This document shows positions 56,610 through 64,000 of a stretch of 64,000 nt of DNA, piece by piece. The position numbers were made by a program, and so were the translations under genes. The notes under the pieces were generated by a model. It had not been told where the DNA came from and searched no databases. It worked only from the letters and a program-made list of their open reading frames with translations. Every line of letters starts with the position of its first letter. Within the stretch, counting starts at the first letter, position 1. This DNA is from Thiohalocapsa sp. PB-PSB1 (GTDB taxonomy: Bacteria; Pseudomonadota; Gammaproteobacteria; Chromatiales; Chromatiaceae): assembly GCA_016745215.1 (NCBI GenBank), contig CP050890.1, positions 558,001 to 622,000 of the forward strand, read 5' to 3'.

Positions 56610-57887
56610 CAGGGCAAACGCATCTAAAAATATTTAGAAAACAATGTGTTATGATGGCGAAAATTGAAGATCATATGATTTAATAGAGGGTTATTAAAAT
56701 GGGAATGATCAGACCTATAAATGAAGAGGAAAAAGACACGACAATCGCCGGTCATTTTTCCGATCTGAACGACCCCCGTATCGACAGGACAAAAAGGCAT
56801 AAGCTGGCTGATATCATAACGATAGCGATTTGTTCGACGTTATGTATGGGAGAGAGCTGGGATGCGATGGAGGAGTTTGGTCAAACCCATGAACAGTGGT
56901 TGCGGAAGTTTTTGGAATTGCCCAATGGGATTCCCTCGCATGACACGTTCAATCGTGTATTTGCCCGTATTGACCCCGATCAATTCCGAACCTGTTTCAT
57001 CTCCTGGGTGAAGTCGATAGAGCCGAAGTTTGATGGGGATATTATACCGATCGATGGGAAAACGGTGCGCAGATCTCATGATAGAGCTAATGGAAATAAG
57101 GCAATTCACATGGTGAGTGCGTGGGCTTGTCACTCATCGCTCGTATTGGGTCAACTCAAGACCGAAGAAAAATCAAATGAAATTACAGCGATACCGAAAT
57201 TGTTGGATTTACTGGAGATCAAAGGCTGTGTAGTCAGTATCGACGCGATGGGATGCCAAAAGAAGATTGCGGAGAAAATTGTTGAAAAACAAGCAGATTG
57301 GGTATTTTCATTGAAAGGCAACCAGAGCACTTTTCATCAAGATGTCATCGCTTGGTTCGAATCGGTCGATCTCGACCAATGCTGCCGGGATGCGAGTGTT
57401 TTTCTTGAAACGAAAGAGAAAAACCATGGTCGCCTGGAGACGCGTCGGTATTATTATTTCACTGATCATTCCTTAGGGCATTACGCCGAACAATGGAAAG
57501 GTTTCCGGGGTATCGGGATGGTAGAGTCGATTCGAGATGATGGAAAAAAAGTGACCACGGACCGGCGCTATTTTATTGCTAGCCTGTCAGGCGATGTTAA
57601 ACGATTTGCCCAAGCGGTTCGCTCTCATTGGGGAATTGAGAATTCACTGCATTGGGTTCTGGATGTGTCCTTTTCCGAAGATGCCAATCGAACGCGAAAA
57701 GGTCATGCACCTGAAAACTATGCCATCCTACGACATATTGCACTCAATATTCTCAGGAAAGATACGACCTCAAAGAAAAGCATTAAATTAAAGCGACTCC
57801 GTGCCGGCTGGGATACGGATTATCTTGAGCAGTTACTTGATGTCCTACAAGCGGCCTAAAATGGGAAATTTAGATGCGTTTGCCCTG
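56610..57887 (+). mobile_element. ISAs1-family insertion sequence, copy 2 (1278 bp)
   Basis: Same length and ends (CAGGGCAAACGCATCTAAA) as copy 1. Flanked by a 10-bp target duplication GTCGGTGCGC (56600-56609, 57888-57897). Inserted in the IS91 transposase gene. Confidence 0.95.
56699..57859 (+). CDS. ISAs1-family transposase, copy 2
   Basis: 386 residues, the same as copy 1 but for about one residue (PENYAIL against PENYSIL), with a small number of silent differences. DDE residues intact. The near-identity of the two copies shows that this IS family was active recently in this genome. Confidence 0.95.
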   Translation: MGMIRPINEEEKDTTIAGHFSDLNDPRIDRTKRHKLADIITIAICSTLCMGESWDAMEEFGQTHEQWLRKFLELPNGIPSHDTFNRVFARIDPDQFRTCFISWVKSIEPKFDGDIIPIDGKTVRRSHDRANGNKAIHMVSAWACHSSLVLGQLKTEEKSNEITAIPKLLDLLEIKGCVVSIDAMGCQKKIAEKIVEKQADWVFSLKGNQSTFHQDVIAWFESVDLDQCCRDASVFLETKEKNHGRLETRRYYYFTDHSLGHYAEQWKGFRGIGMVESIRDDGKKVTTDRRYFIASLSGDVKRFAQAVRSHWGIENSLHWVLDVSFSEDANRTRKGHAPENYAILRHIALNILRKDTTSKKSIKLKRLRAGWDTDYLEQLLDVLQAA

Positions 57888-59153
57888 GTCGGTGCGCCGG
57901 TCGCGTCCGCCACCTCGCGCCCGAAGGCGATGGCAGCCGCCCGCAGCGGCGCGTTTGGCGCGAGCACGCCGTGGTAGCGATGGCGGTGGCGCCTGGGCGG
58001 CGGGATCAGTGCCGCGAGATGGTCGATCAACTCCAGCGGGGTGAGCGTCAGCGCCGTGGTGCCGTCACGCTGTGGTTTGGGCAACCGGTAGACGACCCGT
58101 TCGGCGTCGAGCAGTTCCAGACGCTCCAGCGCGAACGGCGGGCGGGCACAATAGCGCAGCAGCCGCTCCAGACCGGCGCGATCATGCGCGCCCACGCGCA
58201 CCGCGGCATCCAGCGAGAACCCGCTGTTCTCCCACGCGAGCATCTCGTGCACGTCGTCCGCCTCGATCAGCCCGCTGCGGGCAAACCACCGCAGCACCCG
58301 GACGCGTACCTGCTCGGCGATGGCGGCGAGGGCCTCCGGTGTCAGCTCGGCGGCGGGGCGAAAGCGCACGGATTGCGGGACATCATCGGCCTCCTCGACC
58401 GGTTCGAAGACCCCGTCGATAACGCAGCAGTGGTAATGGACGTGCCGGTTGAGGGAGGCACCGAAGCGGTGGATGAAGCTCACCGCCCCGAAGCGGGCCT
58501 GCGCGCCGGCGCCACTGCCCTGGCGCAGATGGGCCTCGATGACGCGCAGCAGGATATGCAGTACGGCGCTGATCGCCCGCGGCTCGCGCTCCACCTGATC
58601 TCAACTAGGCCAGCGCAGCCGTTTGGGCACGGAGAGGACCCACTGACGCACCGGCAGCGGCGGGATGACGTGGTCGACCAGGTGCGCCGCGGTCTCCGCC
58701 ATCCGCCGGGCGTTGCACGACGGACACAGTCCGCGCCCCTTGCAAGAGAAGGCGACCAGGAAGTCATGCCCGCAGTCCGGGCAGCGGGCGCGGGCGAAAC
58801 CGTAGGCGAGGATGCCGCATTCGAGGTAGTGGCGGAACTCGCGCTCCACGTAGGCCGGCACGCGCTGCCCGTCCCAGTCGTCTTCCCCCGCGAGCGCCAG
58901 ATAGGTTTCCAGGTGCTGCTGGACGACTTGGTAGAGGACGGTTTGCTCGGGATGGCGGCGGCAGTACGGGGCAGGTCCGCATCCCGGTGACGCGGCGGCC
59001 ATGTCGGCATCCGTTTGGCGGCGAAATCATGGGCTATTTTTATATACAGTATAGTCAGAACCTAGGCTGTTGAATATCCCTCAGCCTTCCTATTTAAAGT
59101 GCACCCAGTTCCCCTGTCACTCGGCATACCGAATCCCCTTTAAAATCAATAAT

Positions 59154-60167
59154 ATGAAGACCTCATGTGCGACACAAATGCGAGGGGATGAAAACGGCAG
59201 GAAACAGGCGATTTTCGACAGCCTAGTCAGAACCTGTCTGCCAAAAAAATGTCTAGCGGGCGGCGATGCCAAGCGGCGGTACCTCGAGTTCTTCGCGGCG
59301 CAGATCCGGAACCGCAACACGCGCGAGGCGTATCTGCGCGCCGTCCGTGACTTCCTCGACTGGGCCGAGACCGAGGCCGGGATCGAGAACCTGCTCGACA
59401 TCGAGCCGTTGCATGTCGCGGCCTGGGTCGAGATCAAGACCCAGACCTACGAGGCCCAGAGCGTCAAGCAGCAGCTCGCGGCGCTGCGCCATCTGTTCGA
59501 CTGGCTTGTCACGGGCCATGTCCTGCATACAAACCCGGCATCCTTCGTCCGTGGGCCGAAGTTCTCCTACACCAAGGGCAAGACGCCGATCCTGACGCCG
59601 ACCGAGGCCCGGAAACTGATCCGGTCGATCCCGACCGATACCCTGGTCGGCCTGCGGGACCGGGCGCTGATCGGGCTCATGATCTACACCTTCGCGCGAG
59701 TCTCGGCCGCGGTGACCATGAACGTCAAGGACGTGTACCGCAAGCAGGAGAACCTGTGGGTGCGTCTGCACGAGAAAGGCGGCAAGCACCACGAGATGCC
59801 CTGCCAACATAATCTAAAGGAGTGGCTCCAGGAGTACATCGAGGCCGCAGGGCTCGCCGAGGACCCGAACGGGCCGCTGTTCCGGTCCGTGGACCGCAAG
59901 ACCAAGCAGTTCGGCGCCAACCGCCTCGACCGACAGCGCGCCTGGGCCATGGTCAAGCGCCGGGCGAAGAAGGCCGGCATCGACACGCCCGGCATCTGCA
60001 ACCACACCTTCCGGGGTACCGGCATCACGGCCTACCTGGAGAACCCCGAGGCCAAGCTGGAGCACGCCCAGCAGATGGCTGCACACTCGGACCCGAAGAC
60101 CACACGGCTCTACGACCGTCGCAGCGACCAGGTGTCGCTCGATGAGGTCGAGCGGATCGGGATTTAG
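59154..60167 (+). CDS. Tyrosine recombinase with rearranged N-terminus
   Basis: 337 residues from this ATG; other starts (TTG 59070, ATG 59181) are possible. The SAM-like core-binding domain (NRNTREAYLRAVRDFLDWAE) and catalytic domain are intact: R182 in FARVSAA, a lysine in EKGGKHHE, H284-x-x-R287 in NHTFRGTG, H311 in AAHSDPKTTR and Y320 in RLYDRR. The stretch LVRTCLPKKCLA before the conserved part is encoded by an IS5 end (59228-59250), so the native start was lost and the first 35-60 residues are chimeric. Likely still catalytic. No attachment site or tRNA is seen nearby. Confidence 0.8.
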   Translation: MKTSCATQMRGDENGRKQAIFDSLVRTCLPKKCLAGGDAKRRYLEFFAAQIRNRNTREAYLRAVRDFLDWAETEAGIENLLDIEPLHVAAWVEIKTQTYEAQSVKQQLAALRHLFDWLVTGHVLHTNPASFVRGPKFSYTKGKTPILTPTEARKLIRSIPTDTLVGLRDRALIGLMIYTFARVSAAVTMNVKDVYRKQENLWVRLHEKGGKHHEMPCQHNLKEWLQEYIEAAGLAEDPNGPLFRSVDRKTKQFGANRLDRQRAWAMVKRRAKKAGIDTPGICNHTFRGTGITAYLENPEAKLEHAQQMAAHSDPKTTRLYDRRSDQVSLDEVERIGI

Positions 60168-60180
60168 CCACCGTACGCGA

Positions 60181-60450
60181 TCACGCCGATACCGTGTATT
60201 CCTTCCAGGGAAGGCGCCGAAAATCGATATTGGCGAGGAACCGAACGATATCTCTACGCCCACGGTAGGTCGGAACGCCCCGGCTGTCCTGCGCCATGAG
60301 GATGACCGGCACTCCCGGAAACACCCTCGAAAATGACTGCGCGACCTCCTGCGCTTTGGATCTCACGCTTAGAACGTACTTCTTGACGACAACGACGGCA
60401 AAGGTTACGCCCTGCTCTTTGACGACAGCACCTTGAAACTTCATCGGCAT
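60181..60450 (-). CDS. Small hypothetical protein (89 residues)
   Basis: Starts MPMKFQGAVVKEQGVTFAVVVVKKYVL; pattern of a small alpha/beta protein with FPGVPVILMAQDSRGVPTYRGR, typical of short soluble proteins encoded beside YjzC-like genes. Last of three closely spaced minus-strand genes. Stop of the preceding gene is 14 bp upstream. Function unknown. Confidence 0.65.
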   Translation of the reverse strand: MPMKFQGAVVKEQGVTFAVVVVKKYVLSVRSKAQEVAQSFSRVFPGVPVILMAQDSRGVPTYRGRRDIVRFLANIDFRRLPWKEYTVSA

Positions 60451-60464
60451 ATCTCCCCGCCAGC

Positions 60465-60710
60465 CTAGGCCAGACGCCGTTTGACTGTGTTGATGACTTC
60501 CTCCGAACCCTGAACCTCGATCGATAGGTTGTTCAGGCTTCTGCCCTTCACGGTGATCTTCGGCGGACGTCCCGTCTCCGGATCTCGCACCGCACCAACC
60601 TTTCTCCTGATGTCTGCAACGATCTTCTCGTAGACGACCTGCTCCAACGCATTGCCGATGCGCTTCGGGTCCACGCGGCGGCCGTTAATCTCGAACCGGA
60701 CATCGAGCAT
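60465..60710 (-). CDS. Small hypothetical protein (81 residues)
   Basis: Start chosen at MLDVRFEINGRRVDPKRIGNAL because AAAGGAG lies 7 nt upstream; the longer frame to 60821 overlaps the upstream gene. Alternating strands and helix (LEQVVYEKIVADIRRKVG), then a basic DNA- or RNA-binding-like hairpin (RPPKITVKGRSLNNLSIEVQG). Unknown family. Between the YjzC-like gene and the 89-residue gene. Confidence 0.7.
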   Translation of the reverse strand: MLDVRFEINGRRVDPKRIGNALEQVVYEKIVADIRRKVGAVRDPETGRPPKITVKGRSLNNLSIEVQGSEEVINTVKRRLA

Positions 60711-60765
60711 GATGTTTTCTCCTTTGGAGGCGCCCTTCCCGAAGGAAGGGCTGGATTGACGCCAG

Positions 60766-60954
60766 CTATCGGCGCTTTCCGCCGTGCTTTGTCGGATCGA
60801 CCAGCGTGTAGGACTGTCCACGCCCAGGCGTCGGCGGCATCGGCTCCCCGCGAGTCACTGTGCGCTCGTTCCCCGTATGTCCACCGCGCGGGCCACGGAT
60901 TTCATACTGTCCGGAACGAGGAGCGGTTTGCCCTGGTTTCAGGTTCTTCGCCAT
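60766..60954 (-). CDS. YjzC-like small protein
   Basis: 62 residues: MAKNLKPGQTAPRSGQYEIRG, GPRGGHTGNERTV, EPMPPTP and YTLVDPTKHG, matching the small YjzC family found across bacteria. AGGAGGAACC lies just upstream of the ATG, a strong ribosome site. First of the minus-strand trio, divergent from the sigma-like operon. Role unknown. Confidence 0.8.
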   Translation of the reverse strand: MAKNLKPGQTAPRSGQYEIRGPRGGHTGNERTVTRGEPMPPTPGRGQSYTLVDPTKHGGKRR

Positions 60955-61056
60955 GGATGGTTCCTCCTGTGTGCCGAGGTTGAACGTCAGGCCAAACTCG
61001 GCCTGTCACGAGGATAGGCGCACCGCAACCCGGTCTGCGGACACTTGCCAGAGGAA

Positions 61057-61072
61057 ATTTTCGCGGGAAAAT
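61057..61072. promoter_or_regulatory. Palindrome in divergent promoter region
   Basis: ATTTTCGCGGGAAAAT: perfect 6-bp arms with a 4-bp centre, placed between the divergent YjzC-like and sigma-like genes. About 40 bp to its right TATGGTATATATTGTG offers a -10-like element for the sigma-like operon. An operator is inferred from position only. Confidence 0.35.
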
Positions 61073-61198
61073 ACGACATGTTGTGCAACGGCCCGCCAAA
61101 TATGGTATATATTGTGTTCCATGACATGGGGCTGGCGGCAGCAGGCTTCTTCGGCTTCCGGGGATGTCCGTTGACAGGCTTCCTGACCGCCTAAGAAC

Positions 61199-61810
61199 AT
61201 GAGACAAGAGACGAGGAACGTGGACGAGACTCCCGCGACCGACAATCTGTCGCCCGAAGAAGTGCGTGAGAGGATCTCTCAGCTGCAAGAGCCGGACATC
61301 CTCAAGTTGCTCGAACTTGCGCATGCACGACTCTACAAATCTGGAACTCTCGCGCCGATGGAGGAGCTGCTATCGGAATCCGTATCGCGAATCCTGAGTG
61401 GCCGGCGTAACTGGCGACGAGATATGGACACGGTGCCCTTCATCTTCGGTGTCATGAAAAGCATCTCTGACGAGCTTCTAAAACGGCGAGCGGCATCTCT
61501 CGTCATCCCGGAAAGCGATATACCTGGAGCTGATCCTTCAGATGAGGGGCTCCTAGAGCGCAGCACGCAGGACGATCCCGAGCTATCCGCTCAGGAGCGA
61601 GCTATCTCGGCCCAGGAAAAACTCCTGAGAGTCGAAGACCTCTTCAACGACGACGAACTTGCCCAGCAAGTGGTACTTGGCAGGGCAGAGGGATGGAGTC
61701 CAGAAGAAATACAGAAAGAATTCAACATGACAAAAACCGAGTACGCCAGTGCATCAAAGAAGATACGGCGACGGTTTTTGAAAGAAGGGCTTACAGGTCC
61801 GCAGTCATGA
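61199..61810 (+). CDS. Sigma-70-like regulator
   Basis: 203 residues. The N-terminal half (LEEL-type helix, SRILSGRRNWRRDMDTVPFIFGVMKSISDELLKRR) resembles sigma region 2 of ECF-like proteins; the C-terminal half (LAQQVVLGRAEGWSPEEIQKEFNMTKTEYASASKKIRRR) is a region 4 helix-turn-helix. Between them is an acidic linker. It may direct RNA polymerase or act only as a DNA-binding regulator. First gene of a three-gene operon with 4-bp overlaps. Confidence 0.75.
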   Translation: MRQETRNVDETPATDNLSPEEVRERISQLQEPDILKLLELAHARLYKSGTLAPMEELLSESVSRILSGRRNWRRDMDTVPFIFGVMKSISDELLKRRAASLVIPESDIPGADPSDEGLLERSTQDDPELSAQERAISAQEKLLRVEDLFNDDELAQQVVLGRAEGWSPEEIQKEFNMTKTEYASASKKIRRRFLKEGLTGPQS

Positions 61811-62238
61811 CAGGTCCAAAAAATGACGAAGAGCGTTTGGAGTACCTCATCGAGTCGATAGACGACTCGATCCTCTCAGCATCCGACGAGGAGATTGTTG
61901 AAGATTTCCGTAGCAACGGCCAAGACCCTGCCCAGATAGCGTCGAGCGCTATGGCACTGATCCGGAGACAGCTGAATGCCGAGCGGAAACAACGCCTCGC
62001 GACTGCCCGACAAGGATATCTGCGCGCCGTAGGTCAGCGGTCCGCGGTCCGCTCGTTGCCGGCCGACCCGCGGGAGCGCAGAGGGCTACTCGAACGGATC
62101 ATGTCCGCAGAAACACAACTACCGGCAGAGCTAACTCTGGCCTTCCGCGAAGGCAAAGAGATCACCGACAGAGATGTCACCAGCCTGTTGGAAGACCTAG
62201 CAGATCTGGGCTTTTTGGACCCGGAAGATTCACAGTGA
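61807..62238 (+). CDS. Hypothetical protein between sigma-like and ImmA
   Basis: 143 residues; start MTGPKNDEERLEYLIESIDD, overlapping the sigma-like stop as ATGA. Helical, acidic (DDSILSASDEEIVEDFRSNGQDP), ending in EDLADLGFLDPEDSQ, the EDL-x-x-LG ending often seen in sigma-associated small proteins. No transmembrane helix or helix-turn-helix. A candidate partner or substrate of the two neighbours. Confidence 0.7.
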   Translation: MTGPKNDEERLEYLIESIDDSILSASDEEIVEDFRSNGQDPAQIASSAMALIRRQLNAERKQRLATARQGYLRAVGQRSAVRSLPADPRERRGLLERIMSAETQLPAELTLAFREGKEITDRDVTSLLEDLADLGFLDPEDSQ

Positions 62239-63005
62239 GCTATGCGTCTCCGGAAACCCTACTGGACACGCTTAGTGTCGAAGAGCCTGAGGAAATCGAC
62301 CTTGAGGCGATCGCCTTTCACTGTGGCGCCGTCGTACGATACCGGACGCTCGATGGTTGTGCGGCGCGTATCGTAGGAAGCGGAAACCGTGCAGTGATCA
62401 CGGTCGACGAGTTTGCGAGCCCCGGACGCAAGCGGTTTTCCATCGGGCATGAGCTGGGCCACTGGATGCGGGATCGAGGCAAATCAGGCCACCTATGCCA
62501 GAAAAGTGACTTGAAGGCCAGGTGGGACCGGTCTGACTCCGAGTCACTCGCAAATGCCTACGCTGCCGATCTCTTGATGCCGGTTTCGATGTTCAAGCCC
62601 AGGGCTCACAACCAGCAACCATCTTTCGATACCGTTCGCGGGTTGGCAAAAACGTTCAAGACCAGCCGACCCGCAACAGCTATCCGGCTTGTGCAGTACA
62701 GTTCTTTTCCAGTCGTCTTGGTAGCTTATGGACGCGATGGAAGACGGAAGTGGTTCAAGCCATCTCCGCAACTCGAAGGCATGATCTGGCCTCGTACTGA
62801 GCTAAGTCACGAAACACAGGCATTCGAACTCCTCTACGGCGGAACGGCCTTTAACCGACCTTTGCAAACTCGTGCATCCGAGTGGTTGGACCACCGAAGC
62901 GCCTACAGGCACGATGTCTGGGAAGATTCGATCAAAACCGATGACGAGGTGCTCTGCATGATCTGGTGGAAACGGCAACAGGATCTCGACGCACTGCTCT
63001 CATAG
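62235..63005 (+). CDS. ImmA/IrrE-family metallopeptidase
   Basis: 256 residues, GTG start overlapping the previous stop (GTGA). SIGHELGHWMRDRG carries the HExxH zinc motif (H72, E73, H76), and ESLANAYAADLLMP the third ligand typical of the family (E about 104). The C-terminal 90 residues resemble the regulatory extension of IrrE-like proteins. Family members cleave repressors (ImmA cuts ImmR in ICEBs1; IrrE cuts DdrO in Deinococcus). The substrate here may be the middle protein or the sigma-like regulator, by inference from operon structure. Confidence 0.85.
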   Translation: MSYASPETLLDTLSVEEPEEIDLEAIAFHCGAVVRYRTLDGCAARIVGSGNRAVITVDEFASPGRKRFSIGHELGHWMRDRGKSGHLCQKSDLKARWDRSDSESLANAYAADLLMPVSMFKPRAHNQQPSFDTVRGLAKTFKTSRPATAIRLVQYSSFPVVLVAYGRDGRRKWFKPSPQLEGMIWPRTELSHETQAFELLYGGTAFNRPLQTRASEWLDHRSAYRHDVWEDSIKTDDEVLCMIWWKRQQDLDALLS

Positions 63006-63414
63006 AGCCAAGAAGCGCGAAGCTGACGCCATGGACCCGTTGAGCATCCAGCAAGCTTTGGTGCCGCTCAGGCCAGACCAGCGTTTCGAGAAGGACCTCG
63101 CCATCCTCGTCCAGAATCCCGATCCCAACGAAATCGCTGATCCGATCCGCCGCCCTGTTGGCGTTACAGTCTCTAAAGGTGGAGGCGACAACTATCCTGA
63201 CACAGCGGGCAGGCACGGCGACGGAGTTGATCGCAAAACGCGGCCCGCAACCAGGCACCTCAACGCAGGCCCGGTCAGCCCGGCCCGGCAGTTAGCACCA
63301 TCCCCGTCTGCACCCACACCCGTTCTGCGAAGGTCGCCCACTGCGCCGCATCCAGCGCGACCACCATGCCGCGCCGCGCCCGGTTGGCCTGGAGATCCAC
63401 GGATACGGATACGG
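63006..63414. other. Gap with exonuclease relic
   Basis: Apart from the minus-strand fragment at 63010-63200, no gene. The right part leads into the IS91 end through a short GGATAC repeat (63400-63416). Confidence 0.5.
63010..63200 (-). pseudogene. 3'-5' exonuclease (DnaQ-like) relic
   Basis: Minus strand reads NRAADRISDFVGIGILDEDG, EVLLETLVWPERHQSLLDAQ and RVHGVSFALL, which follows the strand pattern of DnaQ/RNase T exonucleases (D-x-E strand degraded, then IVDEDG, TLVRP and IHGI). The first catalytic motif is lost. Similarity is by eye only. Confidence 0.45.
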
Positions 63415-64000
63415 ATAGGAAATCCAAGCCACCCTGAGCGTCCAGGTTGGCCCGAGGAAGGAGGTTAGCGGGGGTGGGGTGGGCTGTCAAAGCCCAACTG
63501 CGGGGCTGACGGACGTCGGGGCGGTGCAGGCGCGCGCGTTCCGGGGTGCTGGGGCGTGCATCTGCGGGGCAGCGTGCCTCCGGCAGACGAGCGGGGCTGC
63601 ACCGTTCCCTGCGAGAGAGACGGCGGCTACCAGGAGACGCGCTGATCGAACTCGAAGTCGGGCTCGGGCTGCTGGAGGAGGTCCCAGTCCGGCATCGGCT
63701 CGGGTGCCTCGTCCCAGGCGGGCGGTCCGCGGGCGGGCGAGATCGGGGGTGGACGCGGTGGCTCACCGATGTGGGTGAGGATCTGCTCGACGGGCACGGC
63801 CTCGGTGATGAAGGCAATGATGCGCATGTCCGCGCCGCAGTTGGGGCAGACCAGCGGCAGCGACTCGAACAGCCGGGCCAGCAACATGGCCCAGAGGTAG
63901 CGCGCCGGCGAACGCGTCCTGGAGACCGGCGTTGCAGGCGGTGAACCGACCTCGGTCGGTGCGCCGGTCGCGTCCGCCACCTCGCGCCCGAAGGCGATGG
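63412..64000 (-). mobile_element. IS91-family 3' end, cut by window edge
   Basis: ACGGATAGGAAATCCAAGCC starts the element at 63412. The transposase C-terminus (stop at 63627; EFDQRVSW) and upstream sequence to 64000 match 56054-56609 except for several substitutions in the first 130 bp, so it is an older or separate insertion. The transposase open frame continues off the window. Confidence 0.85.

Larger units (their letters stand above)
56272..59002 (-). pseudogene. IS91-family transposase, doubly broken
   Basis: N-terminal part (59002-58605): CPDCGHDFLVAFSCKGRGLCPSCNARR, the zinc finger of IS91 enzymes, up to VLSVPKRLRW. There a short insertion around 58592-58608 (CCTGATCTCAACTAGG) replaces the sequence seen at 33405 and breaks the frame. 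The central part (to about 57898) with HVHYH follows, then ISAs1, then the C-terminal part ending EFDQRVSW. Two independent lesions make it inactive. Confidence 0.88.
56054..59058 (-). mobile_element. IS91-family element carrying ISAs1
   Basis: Runs from ACGGATAGGAAATCCAAGCC (56054) to ATACAGTATAGTCA (59058), followed by GAAC, a known IS91 target tetranucleotide. Without the ISAs1 insert it is about 1.7 kb. The right end is shared with 32918-33005. Boundaries were set by comparing four copies in the window. Confidence 0.85.

Noticed and set aside
57971..58990. 339-codon plus-strand ORF
   Set aside because: Antisense to the IS91 transposase; equivalent shadows occur over every IS91 copy (33.0, 37.7 kb).
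1..64000. tRNA or rRNA genes
   Set aside because: I looked for tRNA-like GTTCGANTC arms and conserved rRNA words near the recombinase and elsewhere and saw none convincing.

Overview
The window reads as an accessory, mobile-element-saturated stretch of a GC-rich gammaproteobacterium. A purple sulfur bacterium (Chromatiales type) is my best guess. It rests on the high GC, the GATCCC-type hexamer tracts between genes, the EPS-associated MarR regulator, DUF2887/DUF3782 nucleases and the mix of insertion sequences. This is inference from style, not a marker gene. I see no rRNA, tRNA or CRISPR array.

Region by region. 1-7 kb: an RND efflux adaptor with the start of its permease, a membrane-anchored spermidine-synthase-like protein and a secreted DUF3604 protein, all on the minus strand, then 1.3 kb of dispersed and hexamer repeats. 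8.3-12.4 kb: a 1334-residue minus-strand protein that joins an M50/site-2-protease domain, a class II glutamine amidotransferase whose nucleophile cysteine is internal, and a SIS sugar-isomerase domain. 12.7-18.9 kb: nested IS debris: an IS5 gene split by an ISL3 element, itself split by a 132-bp MITE; an IS4-like relic split by an intact IS5; a frameshifted IS200/IS605. 19-26.3 kb: an apparent operon of a membrane protein and a 1286-residue HExxH metallopeptidase-like protein, the latter split by an IS4-like element. 27.4-32.1 kb: a small DUF4149-like membrane protein, a small beta-rich protein and a 1215-residue membrane protein. 32.2-32.8 kb: a dense GGTACGG-based degenerate repeat array. 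33-41 kb: fragments of IS91, IS110 and an integrase-core transposase, two small genes and a DUF3782 nuclease-like gene.

41-56 kb is an exopolysaccharide locus: MarR-type EPS regulator, methyltransferase, Wzx-like flippase, asparagine-synthase-like amidotransferase, Wzy-like polymerase, GT4 glycosyltransferase and hexapeptide acyltransferase. Both membrane genes are broken. The flippase carries an IS630 element that carries an ISAs1 element, and the polymerase carries an ISAzo13 element. In each case removing the element and one target duplication restores the reading frame exactly. The locus is probably non-functional for export and polymerisation.

56-64 kb: an IS91 copy broken by a second, nearly identical ISAs1; a tyrosine recombinase with a rearranged N-terminus; three small minus-strand genes; a divergent three-gene operon (sigma-70-like protein, unknown protein, ImmA/IrrE metallopeptidase) with 4-bp overlaps; and another IS91 end. 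IS91 copies in the same orientation at 37, 56 and 63 kb bracket both the EPS locus and the recombinase/sigma/ImmA module, so homologous recombination could delete or mobilise each.
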